Shown here piece after piece: positions 42,769 through 52,205 of a stretch of 64,000 nt of DNA. This DNA comes from AP-15 sp035538335. GTDB taxonomy: Bacteria > Pseudomonadota > Alphaproteobacteria > ATCC43930 > CGMCC-115725. The first letter of the stretch is position 1. Every line of letters begins with the position of its first letter. The notes below the pieces were generated by a model that was given only the letters and a program-made list of their open reading frames with translations, was not told the origin of the DNA and did not search any database. Both the position numbers and the translations under genes were made by a program. Location of the stretch: the NCBI GenBank assembly GCA_035538335.1, contig DATLKN010000029.1, positions 23,585 through 87,584 of the forward strand. The letters are read 5' to 3'.

Positions 42769-43221
42769 AAAAACGAGTTCGCCGCACACGGGCTCGAAAC
42801 CGACTTCGTGCAGATCAACAACTCGCTGTCGGCGGCGAAGGGCACGTTGCGCGGCATGCATTACCAGCTGCCGCCAGCGGCGGAGGTCAAGGTCGTGCGC
42901 TGCATCGCCGGGGCGCTGTGGGATGTGGTCCTCGACCTGCGGCCCGACTCGCCGAGCTACGGGCGCTGGTTCGGCGCCGAGCTTTCGGCCGCGAACCGGC
43001 GCATGATGTACGCGCCGAAAGGCCTTGCGCACGGCTTTGTGACGCTGCAAGACGACACCGAGGCCTTCTATCTCGTCTCGGCCTTCTACGCCCCGGAGCG
43101 GGAGCGCGGCGTGCGCTGGAACGACCCGGCCTTCGGCATCGAATGGCCGATGAAGCCGGTCGTCATTTCCGACAAGGACCGCGGCCGCGCCGATTTCGAT
43201 CCGGCGACGCATCTCGCATGA
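42676..43221 (+). CDS. rfbC: dTDP-4-dehydrorhamnose 3,5-epimerase family protein
   Basis: 181 residues, cupin fold. FARAFCKNEF, QINNSLSAAKGTLRGMHYQ (active-site His), VLDLRPDSPSYGRW and MYAPKGLAHGFVTLQDD (second His region). The family epimerises C3/C5 of 4-keto-6-deoxyhexoses. Since the neighbouring sugar enzymes look CDP-type, the substrate may be a CDP-4-keto-sugar rather than dTDP; this is inference. It follows the SDR by 11 bp. A truncated copy is at 60597. Confidence 0.92.
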   Translation: MIFTETPVEGAYLIDLEKRGDERGFFARAFCKNEFAAHGLETDFVQINNSLSAAKGTLRGMHYQLPPAAEVKVVRCIAGALWDVVLDLRPDSPSYGRWFGAELSAANRRMMYAPKGLAHGFVTLQDDTEAFYLVSAFYAPERERGVRWNDPAFGIEWPMKPVVISDKDRGRADFDPATHLA

Positions 43222-43279
43222 GGATCAAACCCGCATGCCTTGCCGCCCGCCCAAGCAGGGGAGGACTAGGGAGGCGACC

Positions 43280-44209
43280 ATGCGCATCCTGCTGACCGGC
43301 GCCAGCTCGTTTACCGGCTTCTGGTTCGCGAAGGCGCTCGCCGAGGCTGGGCACGAGGTCTGGGCGAGTTTGGCGAGCGCCGACGAAGGCGCCTATTCGG
43401 GCGTGCGCGGCACGCGCCTCGCGCTTCTCCAAGAGTTTTGCCGCACCGTGTTCGGCGCGCCGTTCGGCAGCGACAATTTCTTCGCGACCCTGCGCGAGGC
43501 GAAACCCGACCGGCTCTGCCATCACTGGGCCGATGTCCGCGACTACCAGAACCCCGATTTCGACGTTGTCGCGGCGCTCGCCGCTAATACGCGCCGGCTT
43601 GTCGCCGTATTGCGGGCGATGCGGGATATGGGTTGCGGCGGTTTCGTCCTCACCGACAGCGTCTTCGAGCCCGAGGAGGGGATCGGCAACCCGCCGCTCA
43701 GGGCGTTCAGCCCATACGGCCTCTCGAAGGGCCTCACGCGCCGGCTCGTCGAGTATTATTGCGGGCGCGAGGGCGTTGCTCTCGACCGATTCGTCATCGC
43801 CAACCCGTTCGGCCCTTATGAGGAACCGCGTTTCACCGATTACCTGATGAAGACTTGGATGAAGGGCGGGACTGCCCGGGTCGCGACGCCCCGCTATGTT
43901 CGCGACAACGTGCCGGCCGACCTTCTTGCCAAGGCGTACGCCGCCTTTGTCAAACAGGATTGCGGCGGGCGGCGGTTCGGTCTCAGCTGTTACGCCGAAA
44001 CGCAGGGCGCCTTCGCCGAGCGCGTCGCGCGTGAGGCGCGCTCGCGGCTCGAGCTTCTCTGCGCGCTGGAATTCGGCGAGCAGAGCGAATTTCGGGAGCC
44101 CGAGATCCGCCTCAACACCGATTTGCCCGATCGGACGGCGCTCGGCTGGAGCGAGGCGGGAGCCTGGGACGCTTTTGTCCGCTATTACGAGGGCCTCTAT
44201 GCCCGATGA
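43280..44209 (+). CDS. NAD(P)-dependent SDR sugar enzyme (4,6-dehydratase or reductase-like)
   Basis: 309 residues. Rossmann TGASSFTGFWFAKAL, catalytic S/Y-K pair in VLTDSVFEPEEG and FSPYGLSKGLTRRL, then FVIANPFGPYEEPRFTDYL. Start at 43280 (ATG) following GAGGCGACC. Diverged from the SDR at 41663. It may catalyse 4,6-dehydration or 4-keto reduction of a nucleotide-sugar; assignment needs phylogeny. Its last 11 bases overlap the next gene's start, so the two are translationally coupled. Confidence 0.85.
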   Translation: MRILLTGASSFTGFWFAKALAEAGHEVWASLASADEGAYSGVRGTRLALLQEFCRTVFGAPFGSDNFFATLREAKPDRLCHHWADVRDYQNPDFDVVAALAANTRRLVAVLRAMRDMGCGGFVLTDSVFEPEEGIGNPPLRAFSPYGLSKGLTRRLVEYYCGREGVALDRFVIANPFGPYEEPRFTDYLMKTWMKGGTARVATPRYVRDNVPADLLAKAYAAFVKQDCGGRRFGLSCYAETQGAFAERVAREARSRLELLCALEFGEQSEFREPEIRLNTDLPDRTALGWSEAGAWDAFVRYYEGLYAR

Positions 44210-47021
44210 TTTGAGCCGCACGCCCGCGAGCGCGGCGCGACCGCCGCAGCGGCTCGACCGCATCGCGCGGCGCCTCAAGCGCGTCGAGGGGGCCCAGGCG
44301 CAGGCGAATGCCGACCGCGCGCGCCTGAGAGAGGGTCTCGACGGCGCCACCGCGCGGGTTGCCCGCGCGCTCGCGCGTCTCGACGGGCTGGCCCCACGCG
44401 GGCAGGATGCGCTCGACCCAGCGCGGGTACTCTCTGAGACGCTCGGCCGCGCGACGCGGCGGATCGGCGGCTTGAGCGAGGAATTGCGCGAGGCCGGGCG
44501 GGCGAACGAGGCGAAGGCGGCACAGATCGCCCATTTGCAAGACCAGCTTCGGGAATTGCGCGTGGAAAGGGCTGGGCTCGAGGAAAAGCTCGCGACGCTT
44601 TCGCGCGAGAAGACCGCGCTCGCCCGCGACGCACGCCAGAGCGCGGCGGCGCTCACGGCGCTGGCGGCGAGCCGCAACCGGGCGAAGAACAACGCTTTCT
44701 GGAGCCTCGCGCCGTTCTTCGCCGACCTGGCCGATTTCGCCGCTTATGCCGAGCGCGTCCTCTACGCGCCGCGCCGGCTCTACGCGATGCTGATGCGCGC
44801 CGATATCGAGGCCGATGCAAGCCTGTCGCCGGAGCTGCGGGCGGCAGCGAGCAAGATCGCCGACCTCTTCGATCCGATCTTCTACCTCGCCGAGCATTCC
44901 GACGTGGCGCTCGCCGGCACGAACCCGCTCTTGCATTACCTGACCGACGGGGCGCGCGAGGGGCGCCGGCCGCACCCGCTCTTCGACCCGGAATATTACC
45001 GCGCGCAGAAGCCCCTCGCGCCAGAGAACGCGCTGCTCGACTATGTCGAGGCGGGCAGCGCAGCAGGCCTGTCGCCGCACCCGCTCTTCGACCCTCAGTT
45101 TTACCGCGCCCGCTACCCCGACGTCGCCGAGAGCGGTGCCGAGCCGCTCCATCACTACGAGGTTTGGGGCGGCCGCGAGGGGCGCGATCCGTCGCCGATC
45201 TTCGACACCGAATACTACCTCGCCCGCCGCGGCGCCGCCTTTTCGGGCGAGATTGCACTGATCGACTATCTCGGCGAGGGCTGGCTCGCCGGCGTCGATC
45301 CGCACCCGCTGTTCTCCGCCCGCGATTTCGCTGCCGCGGCCGGCATCGCCGAGTTCGCCGAGGCGCCGCTCGCGGTCTATCGCAAGCACCCGGAGCTGTG
45401 GGCGAGCGCGAAGCCGCACCCGCTCTTCGATCCCCTCTATTTCGCGGCTGAGCTGGCGCGGCACGGGCTCGAACCGCGCCCGGACCTGTCGCCGCTCGGG
45501 CGTTTCTGCGCCTTCGGGCCCGAGGCGGATTTGTCGCCGCACATCCTCTTCGACGCGCCGCTCTACCGCTACCAGGTCGAGCACGAACAGGGCCGCAAGC
45601 TCGAGGAGCCGGCGCTGCTCGACTATCTGAAGCGCGGCTGGCATGACAAATCGCTGTTGCCGAACCTGCTCTTCGACCCCGCGACCTATGCCGAGGCGCA
45701 GGGCGAGACCGAGATCCCCGAACTCCTCCACTACCTCCTCGCGGGCGACAAGGAAGGCGCCCGGACGCACGCGATGTTCGACGCCGGCTTCTACAACGCG
45801 CAGCGCACCGACGGCGGTCCCGCGACCGCGCTCGAGCATTTCTGGGCCGAGGCCGGCGATCCGGCCATCCCGAGCCACCCGCATGCCGGCCGGCCGCTCT
45901 CCCGCGAGCCGATCGATTGGGTCCGCTCGGTCATCGACGTCCAGGGCAATTTCGACCCCGACTTTTACCGCTTGAGCTACCCCGATCTTGGGACCATGAG
46001 CAATGTCGACGCTGTGGCCCATTACCTGCAATTCGGCAAGGGCGAGGGGCGGTTTGGCGCCGCGCGCGAGGTGCTCAACGCGAGCGAGCGCAAGATCCGC
46101 GACGTGCCGCTCGGCTTCTTCTTCGACGAATATCTTGAGTACAGCCCGGACCTCGAGACGATCGGCACCGGCTTTCACCCGCTGATCCGCCACTACCTGC
46201 CCTATGGGGCAGCGGAGAACCGCACGATCGGGCGTTGGCAGTTCCATCTCGACACGCTCGCGCTCGACTTCCCGACGCCGAGCGCGCCGATCGCGCTCCA
46301 ACACGAGCTGAAGCGCGTCGATGTGTGCCTGTTGATCCATGTCTTCTACGCCGATCTGTGGCCGGAGCTCGCCGCCTTTGCGAAGAATTTCGAGGGCGTA
46401 TCGAAGGACGTCTTCGTCAATGTCGTGGACGCCGCCTGGACGCCGCGCTTTCAGCGCGAACTGCGCGAGCTCTGCCCCGGCGCCTTCGTGCAATTGTCGA
46501 ACGACGACGGCCGCGACATCGGCGGCTTCATGCGGCTCTTGGACAATGTCGATCTCGGCCGCTACGAGGCCTTCGCCTTCATGCACACGAAGAAGAGCCC
46601 GCACATTCCCGAGCGGGAGGGAGAATACTGGCGCCGCTCGCTGATGACGGCCTTCGCCGGCAGCCCCGAGATCGTCCGGCGCAACATCGCCCTCTTCCGC
46701 GAGGACCAGGGCGTCGGTCTCATCGGCTCGAAAGAATGGCGCTCGACCGAGATCGGCAAGAATGTCGAGGTTTACGAGCGGCTGCTCGACATGTTCGAGA
46801 TCCCGCCTGAGCATCGCGGCCTCGAATACCTCTCGGGGACGATGTTCATGATGCGTCCGGCGATCGTGCGCCGCCTCTACGAGGTGTTGCGCGAGACGAA
46901 GTGGGAATACGGCGGCGACCAGCCGCTCGAATATCACATGGACGGGCAATTGGCGCACGGCGTCGAGCGGCTCGTCGGCAATCTGGTGCGCCAGATGGGC
47001 TATCGCTTCGTGTGGGCGTGA
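44199..47021 (+). CDS. RgpF-like rhamnan synthesis protein with coiled coil and FDxxxY repeats
   Basis: 940 residues. An N-terminal coiled coil (about residues 15-150) precedes about ten or more repeats of LFDPxxYxxxxxxVA...HYLxxGxxEGR (for example LFDPQFYRARYPDVAESGAE near residue 295). The C-terminal RgpF domain (PF05045; from RVDVCLLIHVFYADLWPELA near residue 706 to WA end) has NDDGRDIGGFMRLL, HTKKSPHIPEREGEYWR and LEYLSGTMFMMRPAIV. RgpF proteins take part in rhamnan or similar polysaccharide assembly. The protein is probably a multidomain polymerase or initiating scaffold. Starts ATG overlapping the SDR stop. Confidence 0.88.
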   Translation: MPDDLSRTPASAARPPQRLDRIARRLKRVEGAQAQANADRARLREGLDGATARVARALARLDGLAPRGQDALDPARVLSETLGRATRRIGGLSEELREAGRANEAKAAQIAHLQDQLRELRVERAGLEEKLATLSREKTALARDARQSAAALTALAASRNRAKNNAFWSLAPFFADLADFAAYAERVLYAPRRLYAMLMRADIEADASLSPELRAAASKIADLFDPIFYLAEHSDVALAGTNPLLHYLTDGAREGRRPHPLFDPEYYRAQKPLAPENALLDYVEAGSAAGLSPHPLFDPQFYRARYPDVAESGAEPLHHYEVWGGREGRDPSPIFDTEYYLARRGAAFSGEIALIDYLGEGWLAGVDPHPLFSARDFAAAAGIAEFAEAPLAVYRKHPELWASAKPHPLFDPLYFAAELARHGLEPRPDLSPLGRFCAFGPEADLSPHILFDAPLYRYQVEHEQGRKLEEPALLDYLKRGWHDKSLLPNLLFDPATYAEAQGETEIPELLHYLLAGDKEGARTHAMFDAGFYNAQRTDGGPATALEHFWAEAGDPAIPSHPHAGRPLSREPIDWVRSVIDVQGNFDPDFYRLSYPDLGTMSNVDAVAHYLQFGKGEGRFGAAREVLNASERKIRDVPLGFFFDEYLEYSPDLETIGTGFHPLIRHYLPYGAAENRTIGRWQFHLDTLALDFPTPSAPIALQHELKRVDVCLLIHVFYADLWPELAAFAKNFEGVSKDVFVNVVDAAWTPRFQRELRELCPGAFVQLSNDDGRDIGGFMRLLDNVDLGRYEAFAFMHTKKSPHIPEREGEYWRRSLMTAFAGSPEIVRRNIALFREDQGVGLIGSKEWRSTEIGKNVEVYERLLDMFEIPPEHRGLEYLSGTMFMMRPAIVRRLYEVLRETKWEYGGDQPLEYHMDGQLAHGVERLVGNLVRQMGYRFVWA

Positions 47022-47025
47022 GCCG

Positions 47026-48141
47026 GTGAGCATCACGACCGTTTTGCACGAAGCGAGCCTGACCGGCGCGCCCAAGATCGGCGGCATCATCGCCGTCGCG
47101 CTGAAGAAGGATTTCGACACGCGGGTGCTCTGCCTGGACGGCGGGCCACTACTGCCGTGGATCGAGGAGCGCCTCGGCGCCCAAAGCGTCAAGTGCTTGG
47201 ACCTCGGCAATTCCCGCAACCACACCCCGTTCGCGCAGCGCGTGCGGCAGGCGACGGCGGCGCTGGAGGAGGAGCCCGGCGACATCGTCTACGTCAATTC
47301 TCTGTCGGCCTCGGAATACGTCGTCGCGGCGAAGCGGTTGGGCAAGCGCGTCGTCCTCCATGTGCACGAGAAGGCGGCCGAGATGGCGCATCTGCTCGGT
47401 CATCAATTGACGAAGCTCGAGGTGCTGCCGCTGTGCGACGGCGTCGTGCTCGCCGCGGAGGAGATCGCCCGCGACCTCGTCGAGGTGTTTCACCATTTGC
47501 CCGAGCATGTGCTCGATTTCGGGATCGCAGTCGATGCCGAGGAGATCGCGCTGGCGGCGCGGCAGGGCGAGGCTGAGGCGAGGAACGCCGCCGGCGAGCC
47601 CATCCGCTGGGGCGAGCGGCTGGCGATCGGCATGTGCGGGCACGCCTCGCGGCGTAAGGGCTGCGATATCTTCTACGAGGCGGCGGCCGCGGCGCCGCAG
47701 CACGATTTCGTCTGGGTCGGCAATTGGGGTCCGCCCGACACGCCGGAGAACGTGGTCTACGAGCGCTTCCTCGAAGAACGGCTGCCGAACCTTTATGTCT
47801 CCGGCCTCGCCGCCAATCCGTATCAATACATCAGCCGCTTCGATCTGTTTTTCCTGTCCTCCCGCGAGGACCCGAACCCGGTCGTCTTGGCCGAGGCGCT
47901 GTTGCTCGGCGTGCCGATCCTCGCCTTCAGCAAGACGACGGCGGTCGCCGATTTTCTCGGGCGCAGCGCCATCCTCTGCCACGGCGCGGCCAACACCGAG
48001 GACGCCGCGCGCGTCTTGAACGCGCTCGACCCGGAAGAGATCCGATCCGATGAATTCCGCCGCCTCTCCGACGGCTTCCGCGCCCGCTTCGACATCGCGC
48101 AGAAGATCGGGGGGCTCAGCGGGTTTTTGGGGTCGTTATGA
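47026..48141 (+). CDS. GT4-like glycosyltransferase
   Basis: 371 residues from a GTG start 4 bp after the RgpF-like stop. GT-B fold: N-terminal HEASLTGAPKIGGIIAVAL, then GMCGHASRRKGCDIFYEAAA and the donor-binding C-terminal FLSSREDPNPVVLAEALLLG (E-x7-E equivalent of GT4). Works with the RgpF-like protein in glycan assembly, given the 4-bp spacing. Sugar donor unknown. Followed by the convergent sulfotransferase. Confidence 0.9.
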   Translation: MSITTVLHEASLTGAPKIGGIIAVALKKDFDTRVLCLDGGPLLPWIEERLGAQSVKCLDLGNSRNHTPFAQRVRQATAALEEEPGDIVYVNSLSASEYVVAAKRLGKRVVLHVHEKAAEMAHLLGHQLTKLEVLPLCDGVVLAAEEIARDLVEVFHHLPEHVLDFGIAVDAEEIALAARQGEAEARNAAGEPIRWGERLAIGMCGHASRRKGCDIFYEAAAAAPQHDFVWVGNWGPPDTPENVVYERFLEERLPNLYVSGLAANPYQYISRFDLFFLSSREDPNPVVLAEALLLGVPILAFSKTTAVADFLGRSAILCHGAANTEDAARVLNALDPEEIRSDEFRRLSDGFRARFDIAQKIGGLSGFLGSL

Positions 48142-48220
48142 CGAAGAAGACCATGTAGGACGTCGCCCTTCCGCTCCGCCAAGGTGCGCGGGACACAGGC
48201 GCCCCACCAGCACCAGGCGT

Positions 48221-49246
48221 TCAGCTGTTCCTGTGACGATAAGCCCACAGCTCCGCCGCAAGCCTAATAGCCTCCGCCAGATCCAGAGAGGGCGGGGGTT
48301 GGCCCGGATCGTTTTTGCTTTCCGGAAATAGCCTTCCATCAGCCCTCCCGAGGAAGCGACGTGCGACTTCGGAATTTGACGGCGTAAAGAGAGCGAAAAA
48401 CCTCGCCAGCTCCTTGCTGTCGAAGCAAGACCTCGAATCCCCTGAGAGCCGTTCCAGAACCTCCACAATATTGCTGCGGCCAGGGTTCACTCTTCCAGCC
48501 AAAATAGGCGGTATATGGCTATTGAAGACCCTAAGGAATTCTAGCGTGGTGAGGTCGAGTGACCTGTTGAGGCGCAATTGAGGCCTGGGAAGTGTTTTAG
48601 GGAGGTTACTGAAACCCATTGTCTGTATGAAATCGTCTATAATATCGCCGCGAAATAGGGTATCCTCATGATAAATCTTTACAATGATGTTGCTTTGTCC
48701 AAATACCTTCGCCCACAGATTTAATATTTTTAAGTAGTCGTAATAGATAAGCCCATTTCTCTCAGGAATCCGTAAAGGTCGTGTCTCGCCGGCCTTTACT
48801 GAGGTCGAATAAGCGCTCAAGAGTAGTTCATCTTGCCGCCGGAGATAGATCATGATCCGGGTCGCGGTACTGAATGTTTCCAATATCTGACGGACCCGTT
48901 GGACAGCCGTCTCTTCCGTCAGCCTCGAAGAACAGTGCTCGTTTGAGATCACGACTTCAGAACATCCGCTCTCCGAGACCTCCCTCAGGAGCGTGCTTGG
49001 AAGCGAGGAACGCAATGAATCGAGCGCATGACCCGAGTTCAACCCAAGGAGGGCTTTCAGGTCCTCTGTGCCTGCCGTTGGGCTGGCGAAGATCGCCAAC
49101 AACTCATGATTGGCGGAGCCTAACGAAGTCGGGAAAAGGATGCCGGATTCCCGGAGGACGGATCGGTTCGACGAGAGAAAGCTCTGAATACTAGTCGTCC
49201 CGGTTTTTTCCCCGCCGATATGGAGCGTCGTCCGAATTCCCGCCAT
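48221..49246 (-). CDS. sulfotransferase-like protein 1
   Basis: 341 residues. 5'-PSB (PAPS) loop LHIGGEKTGTTSIQSFLSSN at the N-terminus, SNEHCSSRLTEE, and IMIYLRRQDELLLSAYSTSV near residue 130 giving the 3'-phosphate binding R-x-x-x-S pattern. Fits a sulfotransferase-type P-loop of glycan tailoring. Codon use is less GC-rich than neighbours (more A/T at third positions), suggesting separate acquisition. A second sulfotransferase lies at 57492. Confidence 0.8.
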   Translation of the reverse strand: MAGIRTTLHIGGEKTGTTSIQSFLSSNRSVLRESGILFPTSLGSANHELLAIFASPTAGTEDLKALLGLNSGHALDSLRSSLPSTLLREVSESGCSEVVISNEHCSSRLTEETAVQRVRQILETFSTATRIMIYLRRQDELLLSAYSTSVKAGETRPLRIPERNGLIYYDYLKILNLWAKVFGQSNIIVKIYHEDTLFRGDIIDDFIQTMGFSNLPKTLPRPQLRLNRSLDLTTLEFLRVFNSHIPPILAGRVNPGRSNIVEVLERLSGDSRSCFDSKELARFFALFTPSNSEVARRFLGRADGRLFPESKNDPGQPPPSLDLAEAIRLAAELWAYRHRNS

Positions 49247-49249
49247 TTT

Positions 49250-49489
49250 TCAGATGCTACCTGCGTCGCTATTTGTAGGCGTTGGCTGGTATTCGGCACC
49301 CTGGCTCAGTACGACCGCAGTGCTCTCGCCCGAAGCGCTACGCAGCCCGCCGCTTTTGCCGATAGCCCAGCCGGCCACAATCAACTCGCCGGGATCGCTT
49401 GCGACGCCCTCCAGCGGCCGATCGACATGGAAGCGGACGAGCCGTGCGCCGGCTACGATCTGGACCTCTGCCAGCCTAGCCAACCGCAT
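49250..49489 (-). CDS. short fragment with glycan-enzyme-type GWA module
   Basis: 79 residues. FHVDRPLEGVASDPGELIVA, GWAIGKSGG and VVLSQGAEYQ resemble the beta-sandwich module (F-x-D-x-P-x-x-G and GWA) common at N-termini of bacterial glycosyltransferases. Stops 3 bp before the sulfotransferase start. Likely the head of a lost gene, not a functional protein. Confidence 0.45.
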   Translation of the reverse strand: MRLARLAEVQIVAGARLVRFHVDRPLEGVASDPGELIVAGWAIGKSGGLRSASGESTAVVLSQGAEYQPTPTNSDAGSI

Positions 49490-49586
49490 AATTGCCTCTT
49501 TCGATCGAGTAGGTCATTTCACCCCGGGCCATCGGCACCAACCCCTTCGATGACCGATATCATTCCACCGAGCACAAATCGAGGTG

Positions 49587-50639
49587 TCAGCGGTAGCCGC
49601 GCCCGTGGGCTCGGTCTTCCGGGTACCTCGGCATCCGCGGTCGCTCGCGGAAATAACTGTTGATCAGATAGGTGAAGGCTGCCGGGTCGTCCTCCGGTAG
49701 CACATGCGTCGGATTTCGAACCCAAGATTGAAAGATTACGTCCTCAGGCGGGGCTCGGCCGCCGGACTCATAGGTCTGGAAGTGCCGCTGGGCGCTTTCG
49801 ATCCATCCCCGATCGGTTTTGTATTTGATATTCCCGTTGTATATCAAACCGAACCGGATCCCCTCTCGCCGAAGCAGCCGCCGGAGGCGCGACAGACGGC
49901 CGAGCCAGGGTTTCGACCAATCGACGTCGGCATGAACAAACGCTAGCGGCCGTCCCGTCGCTGCCCGATAAGCGGCAAACCAATCGCCCATCTCGGCAGG
50001 CCAGGCGGATTCCGCAAAGTTGGAAATCGGCTCGATATCCCCGACCACGACGTCCGGGAAGATCTCCCGGACGGCCTGCACATCAGCCGCAGCATTCCTG
50101 GCAATCGCTTGGATCGGGCTGTGGCATGCGTTCCGCGCCTGCGCGTCATGTCCGAACCATAACGGCTCATCCATAGCGATATAGGAAAATTTTCCCCCCA
50201 AGCGGCGGATCCGTCTCGCGACTACTTTCGCGCCCTCGCCGCCATAGCCTTCAACCCCTTGGCCACAGCTGGCGCCTGCTCGAAGCATCCCGAATTCGAT
50301 CGCGAGGTCAATATGCAGACGTTTCAGTCCGTCTATCACCTGCCGCAGATCCCGGTCCGTGCCATGTCCGACAAACTGCGGGTAAAGCTTAAAGACCCGC
50401 GTGTGCCTTGCTGCCCTCAGCCAAGGTGCATTCGGCTGGAATAGATCCATGAAGTCGGCTGCCCCGCCGCTGTGGACTGCCGGCCGGAAAAGCGGGTCCA
50501 TTGGCGCAAACCACATCCTCGGCGGCTCTGCCCGCGCAGTCCCCAGGCCGAAAGACATCGCAAGGCAAAAGAACAGCATCCGGGCAGGCGAGGCCGCCCG
50601 TCGCAGCTTTCGACGGCTGACCCTACAGGACCTTTTCAT
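49587..50639 (-). CDS. secreted TIM-barrel-like (glycosidase-type) protein
   Basis: 350 residues from an ATG with GGAG-type site; the longer frame starts at 50744. Signal peptide: basic MKRSCRVSRRKLRRAA, hydrophobic MLFFCLAMSFGLGTARAEPP. The mature protein has MWFAPMDPLF, LHIDLAIEFGMLRAGASCGQ, IAMDEPLWFGHD (acidic pair D-E, possible catalytic acid), VVGDIEPISNFAESAWP and HADVDWSKPW. Glycosidase-like beta/alpha-barrel style. Exported and probably acts on the glycan. Family not recognised. Confidence 0.7.
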   Translation of the reverse strand: MKRSCRVSRRKLRRAASPARMLFFCLAMSFGLGTARAEPPRMWFAPMDPLFRPAVHSGGAADFMDLFQPNAPWLRAARHTRVFKLYPQFVGHGTDRDLRQVIDGLKRLHIDLAIEFGMLRAGASCGQGVEGYGGEGAKVVARRIRRLGGKFSYIAMDEPLWFGHDAQARNACHSPIQAIARNAAADVQAVREIFPDVVVGDIEPISNFAESAWPAEMGDWFAAYRAATGRPLAFVHADVDWSKPWLGRLSRLRRLLRREGIRFGLIYNGNIKYKTDRGWIESAQRHFQTYESGGRAPPEDVIFQSWVRNPTHVLPEDDPAAFTYLINSYFRERPRMPRYPEDRAHGRGYR

Positions 50640-50726
50640 CCGGCCGCCGGTCTCCTTGACATCGAAAGCGCTCCAGCATATCAACCATAACTCCATCCAG
50701 AGGCCGCTCACGCCGGAATAGCCGCG

Positions 50727-51845
50727 ATGCAAGGTTTTGCTCAAAAGTGCAGGGGCTGGATCGACGGGGTGAATGGTGCGTCAGTTACAGGTTGGGCTTA
50801 CGATCCCCGGTCTGAGGGGCCCATAGATGTTACCGCTTTTTACCGAGGCGAGGAATACGGGAAAGTTAAGGCAGACGGATACCGCCCGGACCTTGAACAG
50901 GCAGGTATTGGGCTTGGCCATCACGCGTTCACCCTTCCGTTGCCGTGTCCTCCCGAGGAATTCGAACCAAGTGCCCTCGAAGTTCGATTTCGAGACGAAA
51001 CACCGCTGGGACGTAGCAACCGCTTTCTGAGTTGGTGCTTCTCACCCCCTCATAACGCGGCCGTTCAGATCCCGCCTGATCTTGACCTCCTGTTCAGCCC
51101 TACCACTCGCACCTTTCATCTCGAGCTGACCAATAGATGCAACTTGCGTTGCGTCTATTGTGCGGTCAGCCAGCCGGATTATACCGGACAAGATATGAAA
51201 ACGGAGGATTTCGAGGCGCTTGTACGCGCGCTCAGGTCCCGTTGCGTGGAGACGATCGTCGTGAATGGACACGGCGAAACGACGATGATTCCGGGATGGC
51301 ATCATCAGATCCTTGCTCTGGCACGCGCCGGTTTTCGACTGCAGATCATCACGAATTTTGCCCGTCTCCTCTCCGACGAGGAATTAGAGGCGATGGCGCA
51401 TATCAGCGTGGTTCAGGTTAGCGTCGATACCCATCGGCCGGAGGTTCTGCGAAAGATTCGCCGGCGGGTGGACTTGGGAAATATCCTGCTGAACATGTTC
51501 GGCGTGCGCTCCAAGGCGAAAAGCCTGAGGCTCCCGCAGCCTGAACTGTCCTGGAGTTGTGTTGTAACCGATCTCGTAGCGATGGATATCGTCGACTACG
51601 TCCGGTTCGGGCTCTCGTGCGGCGTCCGACGCTTTACCTTCTGTAATTTGACGAAATACCCCGATATCGAGGGTGCCGAGAACGTTCAGCATGTCACGAC
51701 GATGCCATCGGACAAATTGATACGATTTGCTGCGTTGTTCGAAGAGGCTCGGCAGCTGATCGAACGGGCCGGCGGAGGCTCTTTCGTACAGGCCGGCCTG
51801 CTGGACACCATCGAGCGAGAGATTCATTCCCGGAGGGCGGCGTGA
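50727..51845 (+). CDS. radical SAM protein with N-terminal GWA module (core half)
   Basis: 372 residues. Residues 1-100: GWIDGVNGASVTGWAYDPR, YRPDLEQAGIGLGHHAFTLP, a module also seen as a decayed copy at 52206. The radical SAM domain starts FHLELTNRCNLRCVYCAVSQ (CxxxCxxC near residue 138), with NGHGETTMIPGW and LQIITNFARLLSDEE. The usual C-terminal SPASM domain is missing; it is encoded by the next gene in a different frame. Stop TGA at 51843-51845 overlaps the GTG start of that gene at 51842. Likely modifies a glycan or peptide. Confidence 0.88.
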   Translation: MQGFAQKCRGWIDGVNGASVTGWAYDPRSEGPIDVTAFYRGEEYGKVKADGYRPDLEQAGIGLGHHAFTLPLPCPPEEFEPSALEVRFRDETPLGRSNRFLSWCFSPPHNAAVQIPPDLDLLFSPTTRTFHLELTNRCNLRCVYCAVSQPDYTGQDMKTEDFEALVRALRSRCVETIVVNGHGETTMIPGWHHQILALARAGFRLQIITNFARLLSDEELEAMAHISVVQVSVDTHRPEVLRKIRRRVDLGNILLNMFGVRSKAKSLRLPQPELSWSCVVTDLVAMDIVDYVRFGLSCGVRRFTFCNLTKYPDIEGAENVQHVTTMPSDKLIRFAALFEEARQLIERAGGGSFVQAGLLDTIEREIHSRRAA

Positions 51846-52189
51846 GCGCGATTCGATTCTACCTAGCTCCTACCGAGGAAAAGCAAACCCGCGATTGCCT
51901 TGACCCATGGTTTTTCGCGCTCTTCGATTCGCGTCGGGGTTTGCAGCCGTGCTGCTGGCATCCCCCCGTCTGCACGGTGCCAGTCGGGTCTTCCCTTGAA
52001 GAGGCATTGAACGGGCCGGAAATGCGCGAGGTTCGGCGGCAATTGCTCACCGGCGAACTCAGCCGCCACTGCCGTGAGTGCCCCTCGCGAGCCCTGACCA
52101 GCACGGCCGATCTTGCGGCGCGGGTGCGGCAAGAATTGGCGAAAGAGATCGCAACCTCTTCGGCGGTCGCGCAGCTTTCCCAGTCGTGA
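51842..52189 (+). CDS. stand-alone SPASM-domain protein
   Basis: 115 residues from a GTG. RDCLDPWFFALFDSRRGLQP, then CCWHPPVC, SSLEEALNGPEMREVRRQL and SRHCRECPSRA carry the Cys pattern of SPASM auxiliary-cluster domains (R-x-C-x-x-P-W, C-C, C-x-x-C). It overlaps the stop of the radical SAM gene by four bases (GTGA), so the two are translationally coupled. Both parts should assemble as one enzyme. It might instead come from a frameshift in a fused gene. Confidence 0.8.
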   Translation: MSAIRFYLAPTEEKQTRDCLDPWFFALFDSRRGLQPCCWHPPVCTVPVGSSLEEALNGPEMREVRRQLLTGELSRHCRECPSRALTSTADLAARVRQELAKEIATSSAVAQLSQS

Positions 52190-52205
52190 CAAAATAATCT
52201 ACCGA

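Noticed and set aside
44112..47285. Very long minus-strand open frame opposite the RgpF-like gene (about 1,057 codons)
   Set aside because: It has no recognisable domain, consists of Arg/Glu-rich antisense sequence and arises from high GC content on the strand opposite a gene with clear domains.
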